Below are positions 1 through 11,287 of a DNA stretch of 64,000 bases, piece by piece. The notes beneath the pieces were generated by a model. It was not told the DNA's origin, searched no databases, and worked only from the letters and a program-made list of their open reading frames with translations. The position numbers and the translations under genes are program-made. The stretch spans positions 55,860,509-55,924,508 of the forward strand of contig OX375882.1 in the NCBI GenBank assembly GCA_947359465.1, given 5' to 3'. Every line of letters starts with the position of its first letter. Position 1 is the first letter of the stretch. This DNA is from Metellina segmentata. Its lineage: Eukaryota > Arthropoda > Arachnida > Araneae > Tetragnathidae.

Positions 1-79
1 ATTTTAGTTTGTTTATTTCTATACCGGTGAACTTTCGCATTTGTGTGCAAAATCGTTTAGGCAAATCGCTTTTAAAACA

Positions 80-420
80 AATATGGTAGAGCTTCAGTCT
101 ACGTTTATAGCAGTGGCAACGGCATTGGCGTTTTTTTTTTTTTGTTCACGTATAGTAGTGAGGAAGCAATATAAGTAAACGCGCCTGTATTACGGTTATT
201 GCGGTTTTCATGGCAACCTCGGAAAGCGGAAAGTTTAAATTTTCATATTGAATATTCTAGAAAGTTGTTTCAAAATCCGTTAAACTGTCGTTTGATTCCA
301 TTGGTTCATTTGAAAAAAATATTTCCTTGGCGACATTAGCAGAGCGTTCAGGCCGTTGCAACCGCTATAAACATAGACTGAACATGTACCACAAATATGT
401 CCAAGCGAACAAAACGATAT
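80..420 (+). repeat. dispersed repeat E, copy 1
   Basis: This stretch shares a recognisable series of blocks with 22270-22610 and 22830-23200. The blocks include a motif like GGTTTTCATGGCAACCTCGG, followed by ATTCTAGAAAGTT and AAAATCCGTTAA. No coding sequence or terminal inverted repeat was identified. It is called a repeat only because of the three related copies in this window; the class is unknown. Confidence 0.6.
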
Positions 421-429
421 AAATATGAG

Positions 430-2058
430 TTTGATAGCGAAGTGTAAACAAATTAGAACGTAAACAAACGATAACAGAATCTAGACTTTGCCACCTTCTA
501 CATGTGAAAAAAAAAGTAGCAATAACAAAAATGTTCTCCTAATTCATCAAAACTTTTATCGTAATTATTTTTTAACCTAAAAATTATTTCAAAATTCCAA
601 AAGAAGAATAAAACTTGAATTTTTGGAAACACTAAAATACAGACAATAATAGTACGCAATAAAAAATTGATAATTTTCGTCGAAATTCGTTATTTTAATA
701 TAGGCGGACCCCTTAAACTATACTAAGCATCAGCTCAAACATTGAATTTCAACATGAAAACAATTCTTTATGACCCAAGTGTAACACGTGTGTTGTTCAG
801 ATAGCTCAATTAGTGGACTGTATTTTAATGAACACAATTCGTTGTAACAAAACAAGATTTATTGACAACAAATTTAACAAGGTTGTGAATGGACCACTTT
901 TTTTTATTAAGGCTAAGGAAGCCTAGGTTTCGTTGGGGCTAAGGAAGCCTCGTTTTACCAGGCCTAAAAGAGCTACTCTCACCACCTAGTCAGACCTGAG
1001 TATTTCGTCAAAACAATTGTTTGTGTCACCTTGTGTAGGTGATAATAACCTAACCTAACTTAATAAGTAACCTAATAATTTGTCATGTAATATTGAATAT
1101 CATACAGTTTTGAACCAGCTTGGCAACTATTGCTTATATTTTAAAATCTTTGTTTATTTGTTTTCTACACTTGCGTTTTACAAAAGCAGACTACATTTCA
1201 AATATCTGCTTTTTTAAAACCTTTACTAATGCCTATAATTCGGTGTTCACGTTACAAAAATGTGAGCTTTGATTAGGACAAAGTTCATATTCTCAAAAAT
1301 GATATCATTTGGGTTTTTAAATGCAGAAAATGGAAATAAATGTTTTTTAAGGAAATATTTCTTTTAATAAAAATAGTAAATGTATTCAAGTTGCCTATGA
1401 AAAATAATTAAAATTTTGACACTTTTTATTGTAATTACAAAGTAGCTTAAGTTGTATTTTCTGAAATAATTAAAAATGTGTAGAACAATTAAAAATTCAT
1501 CGTAAATTGAAAGTAAGTTATTCATCTTTATCAAATTGTTTAGTATTACACTATTTATTAAAATTGTTCTCCACATATTCAGTGATTGTGTCAGTATCTA
1601 GCAAATATAGCTAAAAAATTCCATACAAAAAGCTTTTTATTTATTTAAAAAAAATTTTCTTAGAAAGAATCTCTAAAATAAAAATTATATGCTGTGGTTT
1701 CGCAAGAACAGTACCAAAAAAACTATAAATTTTAGCGTAGGTAATAGTTTACTCGTAGTCATGAAAAAGTTTAAGAAATTGTTATATTAATTGGAACGAT
1801 GCAACGCAAGAAAAAATATCCAATAAACAAATGATAGCCGATTTATTTTTACGGCAAACAGGTCGACATCTGGTGTTAACATAAAAAGGTGAATAATTAC
1901 TTCTTGATACAAAATATTAAGAAGTTTACTATGTGATACGTTTTTTCTTTGTTTATTGGGATATTAAAATGTAAGATCCCAGTTGATTTTAAATCGCAAT
2001 ACAAATATTGTTTCATAAAGTTACACTATCATGGTTGCCAGAATACAGGAAAATTAAG
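430..2058. other. AT-rich sequence, nothing recognised
   Basis: I see no credible coding region, RNA gene or transposon end here. The open frames are short and low in complexity. A small imperfect repeat of GGCTAAGGAAGCCT occurs twice near 911-950. The stretch could be intergenic or intronic. Confidence 0.5.
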
Positions 2059-2062
2059 TTAA

Positions 2063-3391
2063 GGGCACACGGACCACCTCGATAGACTAAATGTATGAAT
2101 TTTAAGCTCACCATTCGTCAAGCCATATACAATTTAAAAATAACCATATAACTAAAAAAATTTTTTCATTGAAAATATACGCATTACATTTTATAATTAA
2201 CTGTAACAAAATGTATTCCCTTCATAATTTTGTTTTCTGTAGCTACTTACTTTTTAACTGTTCGAAAATTTTTCTTTTCCACAATATCCCAGTTTGGTAC
2301 ATTTTTCTCAAAAACTATTGCAAGTATTGTCTCTAAAATTTTCCTGGCAACAACAGATATCCCATTTGAAAATAATAAGAAGGATTTTTAATTTTAATCT
2401 AATAGAAATAATAATTAGATTTTTCTAAAAAAATTTTCAAAAATAACAGAATTTTTAAAACTTTTTTTAGTGATATTTCCATATGTTCTGCATTTAAATT
2501 TAAAATAATAGGTATTTTTATTGAAAACGCTTGTTTAAACAAGTGTGTAAAATTTGAAAAGTGTAGCTTCAATAGTATTTAAGAAAAGTGTAGCAAAGCA
2601 TGAAAAAAAAACACATTTTGAGAAAAATGAAAAAAACCACAAAAACTTACTGTGCTTAAAATTCACTAGATTAAAATTTTCCAGCACCATAATAATTTTG
2701 ATTCAGCATTTCTGAATCACATTTCTTTTGTTTCAACAGTTTTCACTTCATTCTGGCATATTTAGATAGCTTCCGGAAAAGTTGTATCAATCTTCTTCTC
2801 AGATGCACTAATTTCGGTCACTGAGTCATCAGCAGCATTTACCTTCCTCACAACAGTACACCAATTTCCACTAAATTTGCGTCTACCAAACAACTTTTTT
2901 TCTAGCCATTGCAAACAAGAAAAAGGAACTTTTTAATCAATATATGAAGCTGTATTTTTTACCAAATCATAAAACACGTGGTTCAATCCCTTATCTCGGT
3001 TCAAAATAACATCACCTGCTCAATGCACATGTGTTGAAAAAGACATGTGCATTGTGCAGGTGATGTATAAAGAAGCATTTAATTCTACTCACACAGATTA
3101 AAGTAAAAAGTAAGAAAAACCTACTGTCAATATTGCAGCAAAAATGAGGCTGAAAACTAGCCGAAACATTGTTAAAGTCAAAACGTACGTACATGTGATT
3201 TTACTGGGAGAGGGCTAGGCCAACGGATGTGTGACAGGCGTTGTTTACATTCGTAAACGTATGTTTAAATGTGTTTATAGTTTTCAAACCTATACAAGTT
3301 ATACATTTTTGGAATCGTCTTAATTCCCGCTATTTTTTAAGCCCAAAATTAAAAAATCGAAAATTTGAGCCAAATTATGTACCCTGTGCCC
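2063..3391. mobile_element. non-autonomous DNA transposon, TTAA target site
   Basis: The left end reads TTAA then GGGCACACGG (TTAA at 2059-2062). The right end reads CCCTGTGCCC then TTAA (3392-3395), so the ends are inverted repeats matching at 9 of 10 bases and flanked by the same tetranucleotide. TTAA duplication is typical of piggyBac and Kolobok elements; which applies is not resolved. The roughly 1.33 kb interior is AT-rich, shows no transposase, and contains a strong hairpin at 3010-3065. Confidence 0.65.
3010..3065. repeat. long perfect-like hairpin inside the TTAA transposon
   Basis: Arms of 23 bases (3010-3032 and 3043-3065) are inverted copies with a single mismatch and a 10-base loop. 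The core of each arm is CAATGCACATGT or its complement. This is far stronger than chance inverted repeats in AT-rich DNA. It could be a fold-back substructure of the transposon or the source of a small-RNA hairpin; no expression evidence is available. Confidence 0.75.
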
Positions 3392-3436
3392 TTAAACAAA
3401 TGAATATTCCGACAGTTTTTCTCCATTATATACTTA

Positions 3437-3819
3437 TCTTTACTATTATAAAAGGAAGTGTTTGTTTGTCTGTTTCTTGTCGCAAAATCCTGACGATTCT
3501 ATGGCACTTACAGCAATGAGATTTGGCACACAGGTAGTCCGAATTTTTTGAAATTTTTGGGTCGCGGCGAATTTTAAAATTTGTACTAGAAGATTTTTAA
3601 ATGAATTTAATAGTTTTATTCTCTACCTGGTTCTTCAAACGTATTTCGTCCGGACGAAAGAAGAATTACCCTAATCTTGACTTTTCTACCCACGTTACCT
3701 TGCAATTAGCCTTGGAACCATGGCAATTTTTTTTTTTTTTCATCTCCCCGTCGTACGCTCAGAACATTATTTTTTTTTTCGTTTTCACTTTGATTTTGCG
3801 CGGTAGAGGAGCCTTTCGA

Positions 3820-3855
<36 letters not shown>

Positions 3856-4159
3856 AGATTACATTTCTAGTCCCATTCTATTTCCGCTTCCATTCTCATT
3901 TTCAATGAGAGCAAGAAATAAAAAACATATTGACTGGGATTGTTAAGTTGTTTTTCGTAAAATCGAAATTGCTAAAGATAGATTAAAAATTTAAACGGAT
4001 TTGAAATCTGCGGAAAATTTCACTTTAGATTTTTACCTAAAAATATGATTTTCTTTAAATAAATAATTTTTAAATTGAATATATCTTCAACGGATTTGAA
4101 ATATGCGGAAAATTTTACACCAGATTAATACCTTACACCACGGGCAATGCCGGGCTAGT
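3437..4159 (+). mobile_element. Helitron-like non-autonomous element
   Basis: The 5' end has the form TCTTTACTATTATAAAAGG followed by GTGTTTGTTTGTCTG. The 3' end carries a short GC-rich hairpin (CACGGGCAATGCCGGG) ending in CTAGT at 4155-4159. There are no terminal inverted repeats. This organisation is that of Helitron or Helentron elements. A related 5' portion occurs at 53906-54245. A poly-A tract lies at about 3823-3854. No Rep/helicase coding is present, so the element would be non-autonomous. Confidence 0.6.
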
Positions 4160-4645
4160 TGAAAATAAACGAAACAAATTCATTAAAAGTAATTACAACC
4201 GCACAGTACATTTTAATAGTATATAAATATCCCGAGGCATCAAAATGTTCGTCGATACAGGGATTTTACTTTTACGTACATCAAATATTCTAAAAGAAAA
4301 TATTTTACTCATTAAAATACAGGGTGTATTGAAAGTGCTTGGCCGCATTGTAGAGTGGTAGGTAGGCAAAAAAGACAAAAAGCAAATTTACAAAATAAGC
4401 ACTTTTGTCAAATAATGTGCTTGGAAAGCTTGGATGCAGAAAGCCAAAATAACATCTATGCAGTAATTCAGTGACCAAACAGCTAAGACGCATAAAAAAA
4501 ATGTTCCACTGAATTGAAGAAGTGTGAAGGCATGGTTCACAAATCTATTAATACGGAATACTGTTTCTTTACAAGTTCGCATTAATTTGTGTATGCATTT
4601 ATTTTAACCCTAGTGTCGTTATTTTTTAAGTAATAGGTCTACAGA
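4160..4645. other. unassigned AT-rich sequence
   Basis: Nothing is recognised here. A block starting near 4319 (ACAGGGTGTATTGAAAGTGC) resembles the kind of terminus seen in DNA transposons, but no partner end was found. Confidence 0.4.
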
Positions 4646-4649
4646 TCAA

Positions 4650-4800
4650 ATCCTCCAAGTGGTTTTACAAGATATGTAAATATCTGGCCAATTTCGCTTA
4701 TGACGAGATATATCGTAATCAGAATATAGCCGATTTTTCTTATGATAACTAGATCAAGATCTAGTCAGGTTTGCTAATGACCGAGATACCTCGTCCAGGA
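4650..4800. mobile_element. palindromic MITE, degraded copy
   Basis: The copy begins with CCTCCAAGTGGTTTTACAAG, the terminal motif of the family described at 18440-18644. It contains decayed versions of the GACGAGATATCTCGTC palindrome separated by pieces like CAGGTTTGCTAATGAC. The right terminus is lost. Confidence 0.6.
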
Positions 4801-4980
4801 AAAATAAGCTTTAAAAACATTATAAACCCGAGACTGTTAATTTTAGTGTTAAAGAATCACATATTGAAAAGGCATTAGTAAACATCCTTGATATTACAAC
4901 AAATAAACAATACCAATAACTAACATCAAGTTATGCTTACATCACATTTTTTGTAAATTAATAAACCTAAAACATCTTTT

Positions 4981-5371
4981 GTTGTTGTTGTTGTCGTGCG
5001 GGCCATATATGACCCAATTAGGGGTGCCATTGCCCTGGAGGGTTGGACTTCTTCATTCATGACACATCCGTTTTACAGGAAGGTCCCTTTCACACATCAA
5101 TTTCACTCACACATATCGTAATTTAGATCCCAATCAGAGGCCGATAACCCCTGATCAGGTACCCCCAGAGGTATTGATTTGGTATGGGAACATGGACAGT
5201 GTGACCACGACCTATTTAACGTGTCCCAGCCACCATTAGTGAACACGACGGTCTTTAGCCAGGTCCAAGCGCCGATCTCGCAACCATCAGAATTGTAGGC
5301 TCCGCCGAGGACAGAACCCACAACCCTTCCGAAGCGAGACTGACGCTCTACTGAATGAGCTACCGCGGCTC
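4981..5371 (-). mobile_element. tRNA-derived SINE, family B
   Basis: On the minus strand the head reads GAGCCGCGGTAGCTCATTC. It has a pol III A-box-like TAGCTCA block, a B-box-like GGGTTCTGTCC, a body shared with 41042-41360, and a (GTT)n-type tail represented on the plus strand by GTTGTTGTTGTTG at 4981. The flanks AAAACATCTTTT and AAAAACTTCTTTT look like an imperfect target-site duplication. The tRNA part would not fold as a functional tRNA. Confidence 0.75.
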
Positions 5372-5406
5372 AAAAACTTCTTTTAATTATTTGAAATGAT
5401 TATTCT

Positions 5407-5630
5407 AAAAAATAAAATCAACCCTCCGAATGGTTTCGACGAGATATCTCGTCCACCAAGGTTTGACCAGTTTTATTAATGACGAGCTATCTTGTCATCA
5501 AGATATTGCCTTTTTTTTATGATAACGAGCTCAATATCTGGTCTGTTTTTTTTAATAACAAGACATCTTGTCCATCAAGAACTCATATTTGTTAATGATG
5601 AGATACTTCGTCAGAAAAACTACCAGTATT
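5407..5630. mobile_element. palindromic MITE copy
   Basis: It starts CAACCCTCCGAATGGTTTCG, is followed directly by ACGAGATATCTCGTCC, and contains several further CGAGATATC-type palindromes. The right end (CAGAAAAACTACCAG) is decayed. It belongs to the TTAA-flanked family seen at 18440-18644. Confidence 0.65.
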
Positions 5631-5639
5631 GACAATAGA

Positions 5640-6390
5640 TCCGATTTCAGAATGACTTGGTTCTGAGAATAAACCCCCAAATCAAATACGAAAGGTGAAA
5701 CTTACCTTAACTCTATTTTAGTATCATTAGTAAAACACGTGCAACAACAATCAGTAATTTTCAGCATGGTAAATCTGTCACAAAGTAAATAGATGGAACA
5801 GAACTTAAAATAAACCGAAACATTAGAACGTTTCATTTCTATCAATTCTATTCACAACTAGGATAATTTCAAATCGACGTATGCATGGCTTCCTGTATTC
5901 TAAATCAAACTATTCAGAAGTGAGACAGTAACTAGACACTTCTGTGATGCATAATCTAATAAACGAGGAAAATTGTATCTTTGACGAGTAGATTGCTATT
6001 TTAATCGAATGCAATTTGGTTATAGAGTACCACTGGATTGAATCCGGTTGACAAGTATATGAAGTAATCTGACATGTATATACATTCGATTGTCAAAACT
6101 AATTATAGCAGTTGCTTGTCCAATTTACACTTGATTATTCCAAGTAATGGTATTATTAATCAAAATACATCAGTAGCTTATTTTTATTCCGTGCAATTAA
6201 CTCGACCTTTAAATGGTTTATTTTCTCACTCTATATTCATTACATATCATTGTATTCTGTTATTAATTTACACTCTGAGGCACTTTGTCTTATTTTTGAC
6301 TGAGATGAGGTTTTCTCAAAACTATCGCCAAGTTCAGTTTCATACTCAAACGGAATAGCATTTTGTCCAGGATCTATTGGAACGCCTCAC
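5640..6390. other. no recognised feature
   Basis: The sequence is AT-rich. The open frame at 6074-6358 shows no family motif and no splice context that I could support. Confidence 0.4.
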
Positions 6391-6395
6391 ACATA

Positions 6396-7459
6396 AGGCT
6401 GCTACACACTAGGCCAGTAATTTAGTCGAGTAGCGAGTGATTTAGTAGCTCTACTAAACGAGAAAACGGCAAGTGGGGCAGTGGTTGTTCACACATGTTT
6501 AGTTGATGTTCAGTGTCGACTGCTAAAGATGATTTGGAGAGCGAAGCTGAATCGCGATAAAAAAGATTATATGAAATAGAGTTTATGGACGGATGTATCA
6601 TGTATACATATTTACTTCCGAAGTAAATAAAAGAGATGAAAAGTTCAAATATTATTAAAAATAGTTTTCCGTACACTTAAATGAAGCTAGCATTCTTTTA
6701 CGAAAGAGAAGTGATTAGTCACATCACTTTTCAATCAACATTTAATTAATTCAACCCGAGAAACGACGGGTTATTAATTCTGCTTGTTTAAAAATAAATA
6801 TAAAACACTTTCCTGGTGTTTTTAATTTTCTGTTTGATTTTTTTTCTCGTGAAACTGGTATTCTTATCGCTTTTCCTATCTCATCGATTGCAACTGCTTT
6901 GGTTGCTTTATTCTTATACAGAGGAGATTTAACAATCCACAAGCACTTTTGTTCCACATAAGCAGGAACAAATTTCATAGTAGTATCATCATTCCAACGA
7001 ATCATGTTGCCGATAAAAATGTTATTTTAAGAGAATAAAAAACGTTAAACATTTAAATAGAACAGATTTATTGACTAAAGAAAAAGAATTAATTTAAAAT
7101 ACAGCGATGAAAAGGATCCGCGAGACAGACGATCAACTGTTACCAAAATTTAAAACTCATATGTGTGTGTGTGTGTACTATGCATATTTTAACAAAAAAC
7201 ACGCACAAGAGACTTCGCGCAATGAAAACGAATAACTAATGAACTCTACTAAACAGATGTGCTCACACCTGTCTAGTAGCACGATAGTGGTGAGTGGAAT
7301 GGTGTGGGGCACTACTCGACCGCTTACTATCCATTTGACTGGATCGAGTCCACTAAACCGTTTTACCAAACTACTAGACTAAATAGTTTTGTCCCAACTC
7401 GTTTAGTTACTAAAACACTCGCTACTTGACTAAATTACTGGCCTAGTGTGTAGCAGCCT
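6396..7459. mobile_element. Harbinger-like element, copy 1
   Basis: Long terminal inverted repeats start AGGCTGCTACACACTAGGCC at the left and end GGCCTAGTGTGTAGCAGCCT at the right. The repeats extend about 45 bp through sequence like TAATTTAGTCGAGTAGCGAG. The flanks are ATA and TTA, close to the 3-bp TWA duplication of PIF/Harbinger. A second copy at 56860-58040 has perfect TAA flanks. The interior holds a MADF-domain coding fragment (6751-7005, minus). PIF/Harbinger elements normally pair a DDE transposase with a Myb/SANT/MADF protein; only the latter remains. Confidence 0.75.
6751..7005 (-). CDS. MADF-domain protein fragment of a Harbinger-like element
   Basis: The 84-residue frame begins MIRWNDDTTMKFVPAYVEQK. 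It continues with a pattern typical of MADF (Myb/SANT-like) DNA-binding domains: an aromatic residue, then a CLWIVKSPLYKNK block, then an amphipathic IDEIGKAI segment. In PIF/Harbinger transposons such proteins help the transposase bind the element ends. The frame then runs into low-complexity residues and stops, so the domain is truncated at its C-terminus. The related copy near 57600-57310 has an internal stop. It could be an exon remnant rather than an expressed gene. Confidence 0.5.
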   Translation of the reverse strand: MIRWNDDTTMKFVPAYVEQKCLWIVKSPLYKNKATKAVAIDEIGKAIRIPVSREKKSNRKLKTPGKCFIFIFKQAELITRRFSG

Positions 7460-7479
7460 TTAAGTTCACTCATTAGTAA

Positions 7480-8350
7480 AAACAAAATGTGAACCATTCG
7501 TAATCTTCCTTCTGAAAAATATAACCCATACCATTCGTAATTCATTCCGAAAAAATAAATCAGAACCATTGGTAATCTGCATTCTAGAAAAGAAATCGGA
7601 ACCATTTGTCATACTTAAGTCCACTCGTTAGTGAAAACAAAATCTGAACCATTCGTAATCTTCGTTCTGAAAAAGAGAATCATACCATTCGTAATTCATT
7701 CCGAAAAAATAAATCAAAACCAGTGGTAATATGCATTCTAGAAACGAAATTTGAACCATCTTAGGTCCACACGTTAGCGAAAACAAAATCTGTACCATTC
7801 GTAATCTTCGTTCTGGAAAAGAGAACCATACCATTCGTAATTCATTCCGAAAAAGAAATCTGAACCATTGGTAATCTGCATTCTGGAAAAGAAATCCGAA
7901 CCATTTGCTAGTAATTCACAAATAGAAATCTGAACCCTCGATAATCTACATTCTCAAAATGATATCTGGAAAGTTAGTACTCTTCATTCTGAAAAAGAAA
8001 TATAAACCAGTCGATATCTTTATTCTGAAAAAGAAACCAAAGCCATTCGTAATCTTCATTCAGAAAAATAATTTTGAACTATTCACAATCTGAATTTTGA
8101 AAAGAAATCTGAACCATTCGAAATTTTCATTTTGAAAAACAAACCTGCACCATTTGTAATCTTCACTCTGAAAAAAAAAAGTCGCAGGCATTCATAATTT
8201 TTATTCTGTAAAAGAAAACTGAATTGTTCGTAATCTTCATTCTACAAAAGAAAACTGGATAGCTCGCCAATCCTTATTTTCATTAAAAAAAAGCTGAGCA
8301 TTTTGTAGTTTTCGTTGTGAAAAAGGAAATATGATTCTGAACTTAGCAAT
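7480..8350. repeat. degenerate tandem repeat with higher-order structure
   Basis: A unit of about 36 bp (consensus GAACCATTCGTAATCTTCAT followed by TCTGAAAAAGAAAT) repeats through the region. In 7480-7925 the units are organised into a larger period of about 150 bp. Each larger unit begins near GTTAGTGAAAACAAAATCTG, at about 7472, 7630 and 7772. Beyond 7925 only the short unit persists and it is more diverged. No function is implied. Confidence 0.75.
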
Positions 8351-9119
8351 CTTACTCCTCCAATTTGTACGGTCTTCTCAGAAAATGTCGAAAAGTTTCG
8401 GGGATCTAATTAATGCAATTTCTGATATGATGGACAATTTGAAGTCTGCTATATATTATACGGATAATCTCTTCTGAAAAAACCTTAACTATTAGTAAAG
8501 CCCAAACGTACATGACTTCTTTTGATTGAATTGAGTTTCGAACTACCTACCGGGCAATCGCGGCTTTTTTGATAATCAAAAGAAAAATTGATTACCAACC
8601 AAAGTTATCAGGTTGACGTGACACTAAAATAAATATATAAATATCTAGAACTTTACTCATGACACTTCGCAAACAAATAAATAGTGAGTTGTTCTTAGTT
8701 AGACTAACTAATAGCTGCTTTGAACAGTCATTAAAAAGTTCAAGGAATAGTTAGATTCATTGTGCAACTAACAGTGACGGAAAAAAAAATATTTATTAAC
8801 AACACGAAAATAACAAATGAAAACCTATTTTTATAGCAAATATGGGAACAGCTGGCTTTAACTGACAAAGGAACTGGAATAATTGCTTTTTGATGTAAAT
8901 TATTTGGAAGTTTAGTACTTGAAACACTTAGTTTATCGAGATAATAAAATTCAACGTAACAGATACGTTGTAGGTTTCTGAGATAACACTGATATTCCTA
9001 AGTATATGTAATTTGAATACGTAGCAAGATTCTGACGATACAGTGAGATTTCAACGTATATCTGGATACATTGTGGCTTCTGATGAGATGAGATTTACAA
9101 GTATGTAATTTGAATACAC
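8351..9119. other. no recognised feature
   Basis: AT-rich sequence without coding or repeat structure that I can support. Confidence 0.4.
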
Positions 9120-9626
9120 TCCAGCATATCTATTCATAACTGATAAAAACGTAATCAAATAGAAAATAATTGTTAGAAGAAAGAGGAAATTTATGTTATG
9201 CAATCAAGTATTACATTCATAACAAATAATATCGCAGTTAATCGGCAAATGATCCCTAGAGGAAAGAGGACATTTACGAAGTGCTACCAAGTATTATATT
9301 CCTAAATTCATAACAAATAAAAGCACAATCGATAACAAATGAATCCTTAAAGTAAATAGAAATTTCAGTTGTGCTGTCAACATTCATAACAATTAAAAGC
9401 GTAGTAAAATTGAAAATGATCCTCACAAGAAAGAGGAAATTTAAGTTGCACTCTCAAGTATTACATTCAGAAGTAATAAAAGTATAGTCAATTGCCAAAT
9501 TATCCTCATAAAAAAAGAGAAATTTAAGTTGACTTCCAAGGTATTATATTCATAACTTAAAAAGACTAGTCAATTAGCAAACGATTCCTAGAGGAAAGAA
9601 GAAGTTTAAATTATGCTGCATAACAT
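9120..9626. repeat. tandem repeat, unit about 80 bp
   Basis: Diverged units contain the recurring blocks GAAAGAGGAAATTTA, AAGTATTACATTCATAAC and AAAAGCGTAGTC. At least five units are visible. The array ends at the left boundary of the Helitron-like element. Confidence 0.7.
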
Positions 9627-11287
9627 TCTCTATATAAATAAGAATAGAGTGTTTTTTGTACATTGAATGTTTTCGACACATTTCATGTTTTCTAACAGTT
9701 TTGGACCCTTCTGATGCTAAATCTGCCTCTTGAGCGTTTGGTGTCTGTCTGTATGTATTGTATGTGCTCTATACACGTCCTCAAGGTTTAATATATTTCA
9801 TGGTAATTTTATACAGTAAATACTTATCTTCATTTAGGGAGTGAACTTGGTTGCGAAAGTCTGTCTGTCCGTCTTTCTGTTCTATGTTCGATTTTGTGTT
9901 TGTGTGTTTGTGTAAGCATCTCATGAGTTTTATTCCAGATATTTGATTGCGATGTGTTTTATTTTATACATTATCTATTAGTTTAGTGAATGCAATATTA
10001 AACATTAATTTATTGTTATATATAGATGCGTTTCATGGTAAAACACCTGAGTAAGTATACTTAAATCAAACATAATTTGGAAGTTTTGGAAAAATTGGAA
10101 TGTACATTGAGTATTGCAATAAATTTGATTTTCCTTACCAGTACTGCTAAAAAACAATTGCATTTCAAAAACATTATTTTTTTATGGAAATTTAGCTCTG
10201 GTACTTTTATTTATTTCATTTATTTTTATTTCATTTATTTTTATTTCATTTATTTTTATTTCATTTATTTTTATTTCATTTATTTTTATTTCATTTATTT
10301 ACATTTACTTGGAGTCTTATTTTTGTTCTTTGCGCAATGTAAACGATTTCTGAATATTTGGGACAGACGATATTTTTCAACGAACGGGAATAATAAAACG
10401 GAAACTTGTGTTTCTTTCGCTCTGCATTAATTTCGCATATCTAAATTTTGTGCACTTTTTAGTTGTAAGTTGTGGCAACTGCAAGATCAAGAGATAAAAA
10501 GGAATCACAAATTAATATCTTTAGATCAACTTTTTCCCGACATCTTTTATTTTGTTTTATTTCGCTGTTTCTGTTTTAAATTTTTATTATCTTAATAAAC
10601 TAGATGGCTCCACCCCTTGCTCGCTATCGCTCGTCAACCCTTCGCGAACAACACTTTTCAACAGTGAGGGGGAGGGGATTGCTTTACAATCCATCCCCAT
10701 TTGGATCGCTGCTGGATTGACCCCGGACATATTGCGATTTTTATCGCATGCGCCCGAGTAACGGAAAATTGCCTACTTTTTTTGCGAGATGAGCGGACCC
10801 GAAAAAAAGCCGATTCCATTACTTTAGCTTTAGAAAATGTTCCGAAAATTCTTGGCTTATACACGGAAACATAGTGTAATAAAAAACAAAATGCTTAAAA
10901 AATGTTAAGAACAAAATATCTCATTTCCACATAAAAAATAAAATATTTTTGCATAACATATTGTTAAAATTCAGAGGAAATCTAATCATAATTTAAATGT
11001 TTTAGCTTCTCCGTGTTGTTTGTTGTAATAGTACTTTTTAAGATTTTCAAATTCGACTGTTGCTATGGAAACGGCGACCGAATTCGCCGGTGAAATGTAT
11101 TATGACATGAAAGAATATGCATGCGTAGGACTTGTATCCTACGTGAGTGGTAGAAAATATAAAGATGGAGAAAGGTGTTAAAATAATATTTTATTCTATG
11201 AAAAACATAAGTCATTATCTATTTTCATCAACTCTTCAATCCAGAGTAAACCAATTCAAACCGAGTAGGGTCGGGTATTTTGCTAGT
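9627..11287 (+). mobile_element. Helitron-like element, tandem copy 1
   Basis: It begins TCTCTATATAAATAAGAATAG and ends TCGGGTATTTTGCTAGT. The next nucleotides (11288 onward) start the same sequence again. Copies 1 and 2 share the blocks CATTTCATGTTTTCT, TTTTGGACC, CTGATGCTAAATC, GTCTGTCTGTCCGTC and TTAGTTGTAAGTTGTGGCAA. Copy 1 is longer because it contains a 15-bp minisatellite and an extra block around 10600-11000. No terminal inverted repeats and no Rep/helicase coding are seen. The CTAGT 3' end supports Helitron/Helentron. Confidence 0.6.
10205..10300 (+). repeat. 15-bp minisatellite TTTATTTCATTTATT
   Basis: Six to seven near-perfect copies of a 15-bp unit. The apparent open frame across it (repeating FIYFY) is a by-product of the repeat, not a protein. 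Confidence 0.9.

Noticed and set aside
1049..1075. CCTAACCTAA, resembling arthropod telomere repeat
   Set aside because: Only two units; not an array.
3601..3870. 89-residue open frame ending in a lysine run
   Set aside because: The lysines come from a poly-A tract inside a Helitron-like element; no domain.
10077..10430. 117-residue frame with FIYFY repeats
   Set aside because: It is the translation of a 15-bp minisatellite.
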